In this document: positions 28,082 through 41,085 of the stretch, piece after piece
Layout: each line of letters opens with the position of its first letter
Position numbering within the stretch: position 1 is the stretch's first letter
Origin: Strigamia acuminata
Lineage: Eukaryota > Arthropoda > Chilopoda > Geophilomorpha > Linotaeniidae
DNA length: 64,000 bases
Assembly: GCA_949358305.1 (NCBI GenBank)
Contig: OX442318.1
Span: 3,582,501-3,646,500 of the forward strand
Direction: 5' to 3'
The notes under the pieces: generated by a model
What the model was told of the DNA's origin: nothing
The model's database searches: none
Seen by the model: the letters and a program-made list of their open reading frames with translations, nothing else
Made by a program: the position numbers and the translations under genes

Positions 28082-28097
28082 GGCCCTTTTAAGGGCC
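28082..28097 (+). terminator. Histone 3' stem-loop (H3)
   Basis: GGCCCTTTTAAGGGCC, followed by purine-rich AAAGAAAGATG about 10 bases on. Confidence 0.92.
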
Positions 28098-28214
28098 ACA
28101 AATTTTAAAGAAAGATGCGTATTGATTTTCATTGTCGATTTATTATTTTTGATTAATAAAATTTAATTTATATTGTATTTTTAACTTGTAAATAAAAGGT
28201 TTGAAATTGAAAAA

Positions 28215-28510
28215 TTTTGTCTAGTTCAGTTGTGAATTCGGAAGTGTGTTGGAATTTGGTCGGTGTTTTGAAGTTTAGTTTCGTTGTGAAGTTAAAAGTA
28301 TGGTGGGAGTTTGGTTGGCATATTAAAGTCTAGTTCAGTTGTGGGTTTAAAAGTATGGTGGAAATTTGATCGGTATGTTAAGTCTAGTTCGGTTGTGAAT
28401 TTAAAAGTATGATGGAAAATTGATCGGTATGTTAAGTCTAGTTCGGTTGTGAATTTAAAAGTATGGTGGAAATTTGATCGGTATATGAAAAGTCTAGTCC
28501 GGTTGTGGAT
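28215..28510. repeat. Imperfect 52-57-bp tandem repeat downstream of H3
   Basis: Five to six copies of GTCTAGTTCGGTTGTGAATT followed by TAAAAGTATGGTGGAAATTTGATCGGTATGTTAA. It lies in the H3-H2A spacer. Confidence 0.85.
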
Positions 28511-28734
28511 CGGTTGATGCGTCGTTTGTTGTTCGGAAGTCGGGTGGGAGTTTTGAGGTCAAGTTCGCTTGTATCTCGGGGTTTTATCTAACCGTTTTAA
28601 TGTAAACTAGAGTGTTGTTTGAATAAAGTTGGAATAAAAATAGAAATTAGGGTAAAGCGAAGAAAGTTTCATCGTTTGTGCAGTTCATTTGTGAATGAGG
28701 ACTGGCGTAAATAGTTGTTCAAATGTGTGATGGA

Positions 28735-29058
28735 ATCATCATTTTCGTGTCTAAAAAACGCATTTCCGAATTTTTCATTCCGAAATTGATTTTTAGACCA
28801 AATCCAGCAATTATTTACTTGGCGTTAATAACATAATATCTATTTTTTTAAATTTGGCTCGAAAAAATGAGAATCGTTCTTAACGGTCATGATCCGTGTC
28901 ATCATGCCGCAACCGAGGCACTCATCGCCGCAACAACAACACCAAAACTCCGTCCAAACACAAAATCGCAAAATCTAACAATTTAATTACAATTTAAAAT
29001 AATAAAACACAAAAAAAACGCAAATATCATAATTTCTATGTTTATAATCAACTTTATT
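28735..29058. repeat. Duplicated 324-bp spacer segment, copy 1
   Basis: A direct repeat with 29828-30151, highly similar over its full length, for example ATTCCGAAATTGATTTTTAG and AAATTTGGCTCGAAAAAATG. Non-coding. Confidence 0.9.
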
Positions 29059-29827
29059 TTTGATTTCTTGTTTCTATGTTTGAGGATAAAAATATATATC
29101 GGGATTTTCTGTCCTGTTTTAAGACAATTTACCACGTGTTCGTTTGTTTTTCTTTTGACTTTTTTTAGACTATTAAATTGATGAAAAATAAAATATAAAT
29201 GTTTGCGTAGAGTATTTTTATTTGTGTTAGTCTTTTCCGGTGGAATTTAATTTAGAATTTATACAGTTGTGCAATGAAAAATAAATGTTTTGTAAGATTT
29301 TTATACTGCAATCAAAATACATTTCGGTTTATGGACTAAGTCAATCAATTTTATCGAAATTAAGGCAAATTTTGTCAAAAAATGATAGATTATGTCGTTA
29401 TTAATACAATTTTTTACTAAATTTACTTAAAATTTCTATTCCGCATGAAATTTTTGAGGAATTATTCGATTGTAAATAAACTAGAATTTGCGATTTCACC
29501 GTGTCGCCATCTATCGGCAGAATAATAACCTCAAAAACGAGCTCGAAATTCAAATTTAATAAACTATAATTCCTTATAAACGGCCGTAAAACGAAGAAAA
29601 ATATTTTCTGTACTCATCTGAGATTAAATTGGGCTAAATATTGCAAGGTTTTATTCATTTAATTTAGTTTAAGTATATAAAAATAATTTATTAAAAACAC
29701 TAGTTCAAGTTTCCATAAGTTATATTTCATGCTAAAGATGAACTTAAACAGACCGGAGTGTGAAACACGTAGCCGGAACAAACCCACTGTTACCGGGACG
29801 AAACCGCAAACACCGTCGAAATAAAAA
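29059..29827. other. H3-H2A spacer, unique part
   Basis: AT-rich sequence between the two copies of the 324-bp duplication. No gene, promoter or RNA is recognised. Confidence 0.6.
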
Positions 29828-30907
<1,080 letters not shown>

Positions 30908-30957
30908 ACTGGGAATTGAAGAAAATTTTAAGAATTTTGTGGTTTTTTTTAAAAAAT

Positions 30958-30973
30958 GGTCCTTTTTAGGGCC
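30958..30973 (+). terminator. Histone 3' stem-loop (H2A), with a wobble pair
   Basis: GGTCCTTTTTAGGGCC: the third stem pair is U-G instead of C-G, unlike the other five histone genes here. AATAAA follows at 31033-31038. Confidence 0.88.
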
Positions 30974-32380
30974 GCATGTTTTAGTTAAGAGATACCGAAG
31001 TTGTTGTGTGGCGTTTTAGTTTTATTTTTGTTAATAAAGTTCGTTTTTATTTGAAAATTTTAATGAAAATGTTTTTTGTTTTTTTTATGTGGGATTCCAG
31101 TTGGGTTTTGGGGATGGAGATGTGAATGGTTTATATTTTGAAGGTTCGGTTTTCCAGTTGAGTTTGGAGTGGAAAAAATTGTTTGGTTTTGTAGATTTTT
31201 AGCGTTTTTATTTGTTTTGTTTCTTCGTGGCTTGGTAATATTTGTCTTATTGTGTTTTGGTTTAAAATAAAGATAATTTTTTATAGATTTTGTCTAAATT
31301 TTTATTAGAATTTTGTGGAGTCCGTTTCTAGTTCAGTTGTTGGTGCGCGTCAGTCATGAGAGATGTAATCACTGTCCCTATTTATTATCAGAACATAATT
31401 AATTAATAAATGCCTAAATACCCAAGAGATAAATTTAAAATTTCGGTAATTTTGCGTTTGGTTTCATAAAATCAAAGGAAATTTCAATTTCTTCGCGATT
31501 ATTCGTAACATTTCCACATAAAATCAATTTGACTCAAAAACAAGCTAAAAACAATATAATTAACAATAAATAAAATAAAATAGACCAATTTCCATGCTTT
31601 TAATCACAAAAAAAAATTATTATTTCTTATAAAATAAAAAATTAAACTTCCGTCGACAGCGATTATTCGACCCGTGTAACTTACTACAAAATCGGCCAAA
31701 ATATTTCATCCTAAAAAAAATAATTAAAACAATCCTCAACCACATCCCACCATTCAAATTTCTCTCCTAACTTCTCCAACCGTAAATTTAAAAAGAACAA
31801 AAATCTTCCGAGAAAATTAAAAACTCCGTACAAACCAATCCCAACACGCCGCTGTAACCGCAACACACGCCGCCCGCGCTGCAACGAACCACCGTACAAA
31901 AACCACCTGTCACCAAACACAAAAAAAACCTTCAAAAAGCACAAAACAAAATTTTAATTTTAATTTGATTCCTTCAAAAAGCACAAAAGTAATTTAATTT
32001 AATTTAATTTACTTCTAACCAAGAATATCTTAAATTAAACTTGAAAAAAAAGTTCCATCCACCGACGGCGATCAACTCAGCCATGCCGAACAAACCGCAT
32101 CAACTACGGCATGAAAACTCGGAACACCGTCAAATAAAAAAAGACCTACTTTTCTTTCTAATATCAAATAAAACTAAATTTTTATTTTTAAAAATAAAAT
32201 TATGACAACTATTATTATTTAATTAATCCACAAACACCGTAGAATGCAGAATTTCAATTAAAGCAACAAATAAAAATTAAATAAGAACGTTACATTTATT
32301 GATATAAAAAGAAACACAAAATACATATAAAACAAAGAATTAGCACAACAAATTTGGTATTCTCTTCCATTAAATCATGT
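30974..32380. other. H2A-H4 spacer (convergent 3' ends)
   Basis: AT-rich, holding the AATAAA signals of H2A (31033-31038) and, on the minus strand, H4 (32295-32300). No gene is recognised. Confidence 0.6.
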
Positions 32381-32396
32381 GGCCCTGAAAAGGGCC
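32381..32396 (-). terminator. Histone 3' stem-loop (H4)
   Basis: GGCCCTTTTCAGGGCC on the minus strand, followed by ACATG, then AATGGAAGAGAA as downstream element. The TTTC loop is closest to the common animal form. Confidence 0.94.
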
Positions 32397-32430
32397 TTTG
32401 TAGATCTCGAAATCGCCGAAATCTTCTCCT

Positions 32431-32843
<413 letters not shown>

Positions 32844-34454
32844 GGGAGATGCGTGTGCCGACCGAGGAGGGAGCTGTTGCGATGCGCAGTGCGGGTCTGC
32901 GCAGGGTTCAATTTTTGCATAGCCTTATAGTCCGTTAGGCCTAATTACCGTTCCGCGAAATGTGGTTAATATAATTTTTTTAAAATAAAAGAAAACTTTT
33001 AAAAATCCGAGGTGAGTGTTTAGTAGTTTAGTGGTTTAGTTGTCGGCGGGAATGCGTTGGTTCGTGGTGGGAATTTGTCTCGGGAATTGATTTTTCTCTT
33101 TGTTTGCGATTATTTTTCGTGATTTTTGTTGTATTTTTGTTGATTTTTCGGTGTTAAATTGATTTTTTGGTGTAAATTGAGTGTTGGGGCGTTGTTGAGG
33201 GTTATTTTGGTGGTTTTGACGTCTGAATTGGTGTTTTTTGGCGATTTTTGGAGGGGTTTTGGTGTTAGACGGTATTTGGGGTTTGATGCGGCGGACGACG
33301 CATGCGCTTCGGCCGGTGGATCGAATCGCCGTCGACCGGAGCAAGTGTTGAAGTGATTTTGGTTTTATTCGTTATTTTAATGGAAAATAGGTGTTTTTTT
33401 GAGATTTAAATGAGGGGATTGGATAAATTTGTTTTATTTTATGTTGTGGTGTTTGTTTTTAGGTGTTTTGGAGTCAAAATTGATTTATTTGGTGGAAAAT
33501 ATTACGAAAAATCTCGAAAAATTAAAATTACTGTTTTTTTTTTTTTGTTATTAAAAATAGAAAATTATTTTATTTTATTTTATGAATTGTACAATACGTT
33601 TATATATCATTTTGGAGTAGAAATTTATCTTTTTGACGAAAAAATTGTGAAAACTCGTCGAAAATTTAATTTCTTTGTTTGTTTTGTTATTAAAATTAGG
33701 ATATGTGTTTGTTTTGTTATTAAAATTAGGATATTTGTTTATTTTATTTTATTTTTCGTCTATTCGGGGTTTCTATTCGATATCGGAGGTAAAATTGACT
33801 CATTTATGGAAAAAATTACCAAAAACCCCGAAAAAATCGTCAGAAAATAAAAATTTCTTCCTTTTTCCTCTATTATAAAACCAAAATCACATTAACGAAA
33901 TTTCTCGTACATTTCGCGATTATTTGATGTTTGGGCACTCAAATTTCCATCTAAAACAACGAAAAAACCAAAATCCTAGTCCAGCAATACCGCCGCCATG
34001 ACCACCATTTTTATTCCAATCAATGGTCATTTGCATGCACAAAAAAAAAACGATTTTTACCCCAAAAAAATCGATAAACGTCGAAAAATCGACCAAAAAT
34101 AATAAATTAAACAAATTCACGCCATTTTAGACTAATTTTAGACCCAAATTTTCATTCCAATCGCAAAAACCACCAGAAAAACGACAAAAAAAAATCAAAA
34201 TTTCACCAAAAAATCCATGCATTTTAATATTTTATTCATCCAGAACTCAACCAACCAAACCTAATCACCTTCTCTCTATTTCCAGCATAACTCTCGCCAT
34301 GAAAATTCCTACGACTATCCAAAACCCCCATGCTAACATTGCTAACCCCCATGCAAAACCCTTACAACGGACAAAATCCATGTGGATACGCAGCGCACAT
34401 CCGGGCATTCACTACACACCGAGTCCCCTCCAACGTCCGCTCCATCTCCCCACC
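32844..34454. promoter_or_regulatory. Divergent H4/H1 intergenic region
   Basis: About 1.6 kb of low-complexity GT-rich then AC-rich sequence between two divergent histone genes. Small frames here have no recognisable protein. Confidence 0.55.
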
Positions 34455-34460
34455 TATAAA
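34455..34460 (+). promoter_or_regulatory. TATA box of the H1 gene
   Basis: TATAAA in CCACCTATAAATTGC, 81 bases upstream of the ATG. Confidence 0.85.
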
Positions 34461-34540
34461 TTGCTCTTCCGCGGTAAGTTCAAACCATTTTCGCTCGTTT
34501 CTCGAGCCGCAAACAACTAATCCGCTATCTCCTCCATTTC

Positions 34541-35158
34541 ATGGCCGAATCCGACGCAGCAATGAACTCTTCGGCCACTTCCACAGGCACGCCGAAGAAA
34601 TCCAAGCTCACCAAGCCGAAGAAGGCCCGCGCCGCGCCGAACCACCCGAAAATCGCCGAAATGGTCAACTCGTCCATCACGAACCTGAAGGAACGCGGCG
34701 GCTCGTCTCTGCAGGCCATCAAGAAGCACATGAGTGGACAGTACAAGGTGGACACGGACAAACTGGCGCCGTTCATCAAGAAATACCTGAAGCAGGCGGT
34801 GACGAACGGCATGCTCGTGCAGACGAAGGGCAAGGGCGCGAGCGGGTCGTTCAAGCTCGGGGCCCACCACGGGCACCAGAAGAAGAAGGTGGTGACGCCC
34901 AAGGTGACCCCCAAGCCGAAACACGTGGAGAGGAAGAAGGTGAGGAAGGTGGCGAGGAAGGAGGTGAAGCCGAAGAAGGTTGTGGAGAAGAAGAAGGTTG
35001 GGGCGGTGAAGAAGACGAAGAAGGTTGTCGAGAGGAAGACTCCGGTGAAGGCGAAGAAGGTGATGAAGGTGGTGAAGAAGGAGAAGAAGGCCAAGTCGCC
35101 CATGAAGTCGAAGACGATGAAGCCGAAGAAGACTCCGAAGAAGGCGTTGAAGAAGTAA
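34541..35158 (+). CDS. Linker histone H1
   Basis: An intronless 205-residue H1 that binds linker DNA at the nucleosome dyad. A short tail with [17 protein letters not shown] precedes the winged-helix globular domain (about 34-107: [60 protein letters not shown]). The C-tail (about 110-205) is almost only Lys, Val, Pro, Arg and Thr, ending [10 protein letters not shown]. The GC-rich lysine-coding sequence opens several long shadow frames on both strands. A stem-loop follows at 35212. Confidence 0.97.
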   Translation: MAESDAAMNSSATSTGTPKKSKLTKPKKARAAPNHPKIAEMVNSSITNLKERGGSSLQAIKKHMSGQYKVDTDKLAPFIKKYLKQAVTNGMLVQTKGKGASGSFKLGAHHGHQKKKVVTPKVTPKPKHVERKKVRKVARKEVKPKKVVEKKKVGAVKKTKKVVERKTPVKAKKVMKVVKKEKKAKSPMKSKTMKPKKTPKKALKK

Positions 35159-35211
35159 TTTTGAGGCAAATTGAAAAATGTTTTTTTTCATTTGTTTTTC
35201 AACGGTAGAAA

Positions 35212-35227
35212 GGCCCTTTTTAGGGCC
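35212..35227 (+). terminator. Histone 3' stem-loop (H1)
   Basis: GGCCCTTTTTAGGGCC followed by ACATGTTTTAACGAAAGAGG (downstream element AACGAAAGAG). AATAAA follows at 35282-35287. Confidence 0.93.
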
Positions 35228-35287
35228 ACATGTTTTAACGAAAGAGGTTTCGAGTCGTTGTTTTAGTCCAGTTTGTTTTTCAATAAA

Positions 35288-36146
35288 ACTTTTTTATTTT
35301 TTAATCTGTTTTTGTTTTTAATTTTGTTTTTGTTTTTGGTTGTATTTTAATTTTTGGTGTTTTTTGGGGTTTTTTGGTGGTTTTTGGTGTTTTTTTTTAT
35401 ATGTTTTTTGATGTTTTTTGGTGTATTTTGATGTTTTTTGGGTGTTATTTTGGTTTTTTGAGGTTTATTTTTGTTTTGTTTTTGTTTTGTTTTGTTTTTG
35501 GATTTTTTCTTTCTTGTTTTGGTTTTTATTTTGTTTCTATTTTAGATGGCGGTGTGGATGCGGACCTATTGTGGCGTGGTGATGTCTTCGGTCGTAATTT
35601 ATTGGTTTTCTTTTTTTAAAATTTTAATGTACGAAAGTGGTGAGAAAAATGTGAAAAAGTGTTTTTATGCTGTATATAATGTTATACGATAATAAAAAAC
35701 GTATATTTGAAATTTTTATAATTGTTTTGGGAGTTTGTTTATTTTTTTTTTGTCGTTTTTAGTGTTTGTTTATCAGGAGGAATGACGTAACTGCTTGATC
35801 TAGTTGGAAAATCTGTCTCAAAATTGCCGGAGCGGTTTGCTGTGGTTTCGGATAAGGAATGACGTCAGGAATCCCGTTCGTATGGAGTTGGGAGTTTGAT
35901 TCCGATAAACGTTTCGCTTAATTTTCACCATTTAAATTAAAATATCATTTATTTTATCACGGATAAAACCACAAACTTATTTATTTATATTTTCTTCTTT
36001 TATTTTAGATATCATTTGAAAAAACAACGTCACTACTAGACCCGGGTTTGATTCCTTGATCCGGGAGTTTGATCTGTTAATGGCGGCATCTTCGGGGACC
36101 TGCGTTGAAAAACATAAACAAAACGTATTTACCACCGACAGTCGAA
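35288..36146. other. H1-ENDOV spacer
   Basis: GT-rich low-complexity sequence to about 35750, then an AT-rich region with the ENDOV promoter. An ATGGCGGC context at 36080-36087 may mark an upstream ENDOV start in another frame. Confidence 0.5.
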
Positions 36147-38154
36147 ATGACAAACTCTTCTTTACAACTTTTCCAGTCGTTCGTAACGCGAATAATCCGA
36201 ATTTCCGCAACGAAAATCCAATCTCTGCTCGCCGTATTCAAACAAATATGGCTGCGCTCACATTACTCAACTCGTTTCAGGAATTTATTTCTCAAATCCC
36301 CGGACCACGAATTCACCAAAGCGATTCTAAACAACGAAGAAAGTCGTCTCTCACATGTCCCGAAAAAATGGATACAAATGCAGCAGCAAATCCACGACAG
36401 AGTGATCGAAACCGACACCGAAGAGTGGCAGAAATGGCGACTGTTGGCGCAGGACGAAAACATAACGAACGAAAACGAACTGAAATATGTCGCGGGAGTC
36501 GATATTTCATACGCAAAAGAAGGAAAAACGGCGTGTGCGGCCATAGTCGTGTGTGAAATGCCCAAAATGAACGTAAATTTTTGTTACAATTTGAAATGTT
36601 TAGGTTTTTAATGGAAAAATTTGGTTTTCTTTTTATTAGGTAATTTATCAACATTGTCAACTAAAGGAGATCACAGTTCCATATATCGTTGGGTTTTTAA
36701 CTTTTAGAGAGGTTATGCCGTTAGTGGAAGTGTTTACGCATCTTTTATTCCAAGTTCCGCAATTTAAACCTCAAGTAATTTAAATTCCGTGGTGTTTTTG
36801 AGAGTTTTAAACGTTTAAATTCATGTTTTTGAGTGTTCTAAACGTTTAAATTCATGTTTTTGGGTGTTTTAAACGTTTAAATTCATGTTTTTGAGTGTTT
36901 TAAACGTTTAAATTCATGTTTTTGAGTGTTTTAAACGTTTAAATTCATGTTTTTGAGTGTTTTAAACGTATAAATTCATGTTTTTGAGTGTTTTAAACGT
37001 TTAAATTCATGTTTTTGAGTTTTTTAAACTTTTAAAAGCGTATTTTTGAGTACTTTAAACGTTTTAATCCATGTTTTTAGTATTTTAAACGTTTAAATTC
37101 ATGTTTTTGAGTGTTTTAAACGTTTAAATTCATGTTTTTGAGTGTTTTAAATGTTTAAATTCATGTTTTTGAGTGTTTTAAACGTTTAAATTCATGTTTT
37201 TGAGTTTTTTAAACTTTTAAAAGCGTATTTTTGAGTACTTTAAATGTTTTAATCCATGTTTTTAGTATTTTAGACGTTTTAATTCATGTTTTTAAATATT
37301 TTAGACGTTTTAATTCATGTTTTTTAAATATTTTAGACGTTTAAATTCATGTTTTTAAGTATTTTAGACGTTTAAATTCATGTTTTTAAGTATTTTAGAC
37401 GTTTAAATTCATGTTTTTGAGCGTTTTAAATGTTTAAATTCAAGTTTTTGTGTGTTTTAAACGTTTAAAAAGATGTTTTAACTTTTTATTTTCATTTTTA
37501 CAGGTGATTTTAGTCGATGGGAATGGATTGCTTCACCCCAGAGGTTGAAATTGTCGAATTAAAGTGAAATTTGACTGATTCTGACCGTTTTGTTCGTTAA
37601 TTTTTGGACATTAGGGGCCGGATTAGCTTGCCATTTGGGTGTTTTAACCGGTATACCGTGCGTTGGAGTCGGTAAAAATTATTTACAGATAGAAAATGTG
37701 TTAAATGTGCGTTATATTGATGAAAATTGTGAGTTTTTAAATTAAATAACAATTTTTTTTTTAGTTTGTTCCGAGGGATTTTGATGGCAGCGATTTCCCG
37801 ATATTAACAAACGATAACAAAGCACTGGGAATGGTATTAGGAATAATATTTTGCCCGTAAATATCGTTTTAAATCGATTTTCAGGCCGTCAGGACCGGGA
37901 ATTCAACGAAGCCGGTGTTCGTTTCCATTGGACATAAAATTAGTTTGGAAACAGCGGTTTGGCTGGTGAAACAGTGCTCGAAATATCGAGTTCCCGAACC
38001 AATTAGACAAGTAAAAATAAATATTAAAAAATTATAATAATAACAAATTGCAAACTTTGTTTATTTTTCATTAAAAAAGGCTGATATTCGATCGAGAGAA
38101 TTCCTAGCGAGGCATCCCGAATTAAAAACAGCATCCAGACCGAGCGAAATATAA
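36147..38154 (+). CDS. ENDOV: Endonuclease V (inosine-specific ribonuclease), 7 exons
   Basis: Exons 36147-36572, 36640-36774, 37504-37543, 37615-37706, 37765-37833, 37885-38010 and 38080-38154 give about 320 residues. Animal ENDOV cleaves inosine-containing RNA. Family motifs include [23 protein letters not shown] (first catalytic Asp), [33 protein letters not shown] (second catalytic Asp), [13 protein letters not shown] and [14 protein letters not shown]. The strong-looking donor at 37729 (T/GTGAGT) breaks the frame into the next exon; GTGCGT at 37707 keeps it and is used here. The start is uncertain: homology begins near 36366, and the ATG at 36147 gives an extra N-terminus that could be a leader or untranslated. 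Intron 2 holds a 31-bp array. Confidence 0.9.
36800..37460. repeat. 31-bp tandem array in ENDOV intron 2
   Basis: About 20 copies of a 30-31-bp unit built on GTTTTAAACGTTTAAATTCA then TGTTTTTGAGT. A several-unit block near 36820-37080 recurs near 37080-37280, a higher-order duplication. Confidence 0.92.
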
Positions 38155-38761
38155 AAATATATGCAATTTATTGATGTAAATAAAACAAAATAAATAATTT
38201 TTATCAAATTAAAAACACCTAAACTGATTTTCTTCCAAAATCTCCATTTTGTTGACGGAATCCCACCAAAACATCACAACCTTTCCCCACACGCAATCAA
38301 ATCGTACATTACATGACGTCATCCCGAATAAAAGAACGATAACTACCCATCGTAACCGAAACAATTCAACGAGAAGTAAACCAACGGTTAAAACCACTTA
38401 AAAACAAATCCTTCGGTTAAAAACTCCCCAAACCTAACAAAACTTGCTCGTGGACCAACAAAATAAATAAATAAACAAACTCACTCATTATTCTCCTAAC
38501 CTCCCCCATTTTGCTGACCTAATCGAATCAAAACGTCACAACCTCTCACAAAACCCACCAAACCCCGCACGAAATGACGTCACCCCGAATAAAACAACGA
38601 CAACTCTCCATAGGAACCGGATCAAATCAACAAGAAACCAAACTAACGGTCGAAAACGTACATTTTTCACGTTTAAAAACAAATCACATGGTAAAAAACC
38701 ATCAAAAAACCGACGAAAAACCCCCCAAAGCTAATAAATTTCAATTGCAGACTAACACTTA
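38155..38761. other. ENDOV-FBXL15 spacer
   Basis: Contains a decayed duplication: CATGACGTCATCCCGAATAA (about 38311) with flanking sequence resembles GAAATGACGTCACCCCGAAT (about 38569). TGACGTCA is a perfect CRE/ATF site (38314-38321 and 38573-38580). No gene is seen. Confidence 0.55.
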
Positions 38762-41085
38762 ATGGGAATAAGCAGCGCCGAGGATGAAATCCAATCGCCC
38801 ACGACCCCAACAACAACAACAACGTTCCTGGATCTGCCGTGGGAAGACGTTCTCCATCGCTTCCTGTTGCCGCACTTGCAATGGCAGGACATATTCAACC
38901 TTCGGCGCACATCCCGCGCGTGTTTCCACATGATAAACGGCTACTTGGAGCGGTGTCGAGTCGTGAATTTATCCAGCGTCAGTCACCGCATGAATGCGAG
39001 CGCTTTTCACATAATTATCAAGGAGAATGAGAATCTGACGGCGCTCGTGCTGAGGAATTGCAAATGGCTGAACGACCAGCATTTGGAGTCGGTGATCTGC
39101 CATAATCGCGGGCTGGTTTGCGTCGATATTTCGGGCTGTACGGGCATTTCGAACAAGACGATTCACGAGTTGGTTAATCGCAATGGGGGTTTGTTGAAGC
39201 TCTCGTTGAGGGATTGCTATTGGGTGAATCCGGAAGCTGTGAAGATCATCGGGAGACTGTGCAGGGAGTTGGAGTGGTTGGATTTGACCAGTTGTTGGGA
39301 GATTAATGACGATGCTGTTGAATATTTGCTCGAGAATTGTCATAAGTAGGTTGCTATTTGTTTTGTTTGAGGTTTTTGGGGTTTTAGAGTTTTGTTGCAT
39401 TGTTTTTTATTGTTTTTCTGTCTTTTTTAGCGATTTATTTATTTATTTTGGTTATTTTGTGATTTTTTTGATTTTTTTTAAAGCAATTATTTGAGTTTTG
39501 AGTTTTTAATCACTTTTTTTTGTGGTTTTTGTGATTATTTTGAGGTTTTTGGGCCTTTTTTGTGATTATTTTGAGGTTTTTGGGACTTTTTTGTGATTAT
39601 TTTGAGGTTTTTGGGACTTTTTTGTGATTATTTTGAGGTTTTTGGGACTTTTTTGTGATCATTTTGAATAATTTGGGTTTAAATTGAAGGAAAATTAATT
39701 AATTTTCAATTTCTATGATTTTAAGGTTGAAGTACTTGTCGTTAGCACGGATTTATGGGATAACGGATCGTACGTTAAGGAACATCGCACAAAGTTGCCC
39801 GTTGTTGGAGCATCTGAACGTGGCCGCATGTTGGAGGATTTCAGATTATGGCGTCAGGTTTGTCGACTCTTTACTTCGGGGTTGCCACTTGCCAGATTAT
39901 CTTCATGGCACCAAAATTGACTTATGTACCCCAAAAATTGACTTACTTCCCCAAAATGTGAATTTTAATGTGAGAATTTGCGATATTTTGATCAAAGTTG
40001 ACGATTTTAAGTCAAAATTGACGGTTTTAAGTCAAAATTGACGATTTTAAGTCAAAATTGACGATTTTAAGTCAAGATTGACGATTTTAAGTCAAAATTG
40101 ACGATTTTAAGTCAAAATTGACGATTTTAAGTCAAAATTGACGATTTTAAGTCAAAATTGACGATTTTAAGTCAAAATTGACGATTTTAAGTCAAAATTG
40201 ACGATTTTAAGTCAAAATTGACGATTTTAAGTCAAAATTGACGATTTTAAGTCAAAATTGACGATTTTAAGTCAAAATTGACGATTTTAAGTCAAAATTG
40301 ACGATTTTAAGTCAAAATTGACGATTTTAAGTCAAAATTGACGGTTTTAAGTCAAAATTGACGATTTTAAGTCAAAATTGACGATTTTAAGTCAAGATTG
40401 ACGATTTTAAGTCAAAATTGACGATTTTAAGTCAAAATTGACGATTTTAAGTCAAAATTGACGATTTTAAGTCAAAATTGACGATTTTAAGTCAAAATTG
40501 ACGATTTTAAGTCAAAATTGACGATTTTAAGTCAAAATTGACGATTTTAAGTCAAAATTGACGATTTTAAGTCAAAATTGACGATTTTAAGTCAAAATTG
40601 ACGATTTTAAGTCAAAATTGACGATTTTAAGTCAAAATTGACGATTTTAAGTCAAAATTGACGATTTTAAGTCAAAATTGACGGTTTTAAGTCAAAATTG
40701 ACGATTTTAAGTCAAAATTGATATTTTAATAAACAATAACTAATTTTTTGGGAAAAAAATCGATTTAATTTGGCATAATTAATTTTTTTCCAATTTTATC
40801 GATTCACCATGTTTCCATACGTTAGAAAAACTCGAATCTGGCAACCCCAACCCAATGAGTTTAATGTAATATCATAAGAATGTCGTCTAATCAAATTTTA
40901 AATGCAGATTCATCGGCGAATACTGCAAATTTCTTAAGGTGTTGCAAGTCCGCGATTGCCGGGACGTGACCGAGACTTCGTTGAGCAAATTAAGGAGCAA
41001 AATTAAAATTGATCGCGCCTGTTATCCGCCTTCGTTTTATGTTTATGGATACTTGAACGAGTTAGGCTTAAATATACAGATTTAG
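38762..41085 (+). CDS. FBXL15: F-box/LRR protein 15, 3 exons
   Basis: Exons 38762-39345, 39726-39857 and 40908-41085 give 297 residues (human 300). FBXL15 is the substrate receptor of an SCF ubiquitin ligase; in mammals it targets Smurf1. An F-box (FLDLPWEDVLHRFLLPHL...RRTSRACF, about 22-60) is followed by cysteine-containing leucine-rich repeats with the pattern LxxLxLxxCxx(I/L)(T/N)D, such as LTALVLRNCKWLNDQHLESV, LKLSLRDCYWVNPEAVKIIG and LEHLNVAACWRISDYGVRF. The last exon gives LKVLQVRDCRDVTETSLSKL and a short tail. Intron 2 is dominated by a 20-bp array. Confidence 0.92.
39515..39665. repeat. 31-bp tandem repeat in FBXL15 intron 1
   Basis: About 4-5 copies of TTTTTTGTGATTATTTTGAG followed by GTTTTTGGGAC. 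Confidence 0.88.
39995..40725. repeat. 20-bp tandem array in FBXL15 intron 2
   Basis: About 36 very uniform copies of ACGATTTTAAGTCAAAATTG with rare A-to-G changes. A multi-unit pattern (ACGGTTTT and CAAGATTG variants near 40020-40080 and again near 40340-40400) suggests a recent block duplication. Confidence 0.97.

Noticed and set aside
34330-35208. Acidic 292-codon frame and two minus-strand frames of over 200 codons across H1
   Set aside because: They are shadows of the lysine-codon-rich H1 sequence; the H1 frame has a globular domain, TATA box and stem-loop.
36105-36146. In-frame extension upstream of the ENDOV ATG
   Set aside because: The frame opens at TTG, not ATG, which is an unlikely start in an animal gene; 36147 is the first ATG.
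39995-40725. Regular array reminiscent of CRISPR
   Set aside because: Units are contiguous 20-bp tandem copies without unique spacers, inside an intron of an animal gene.
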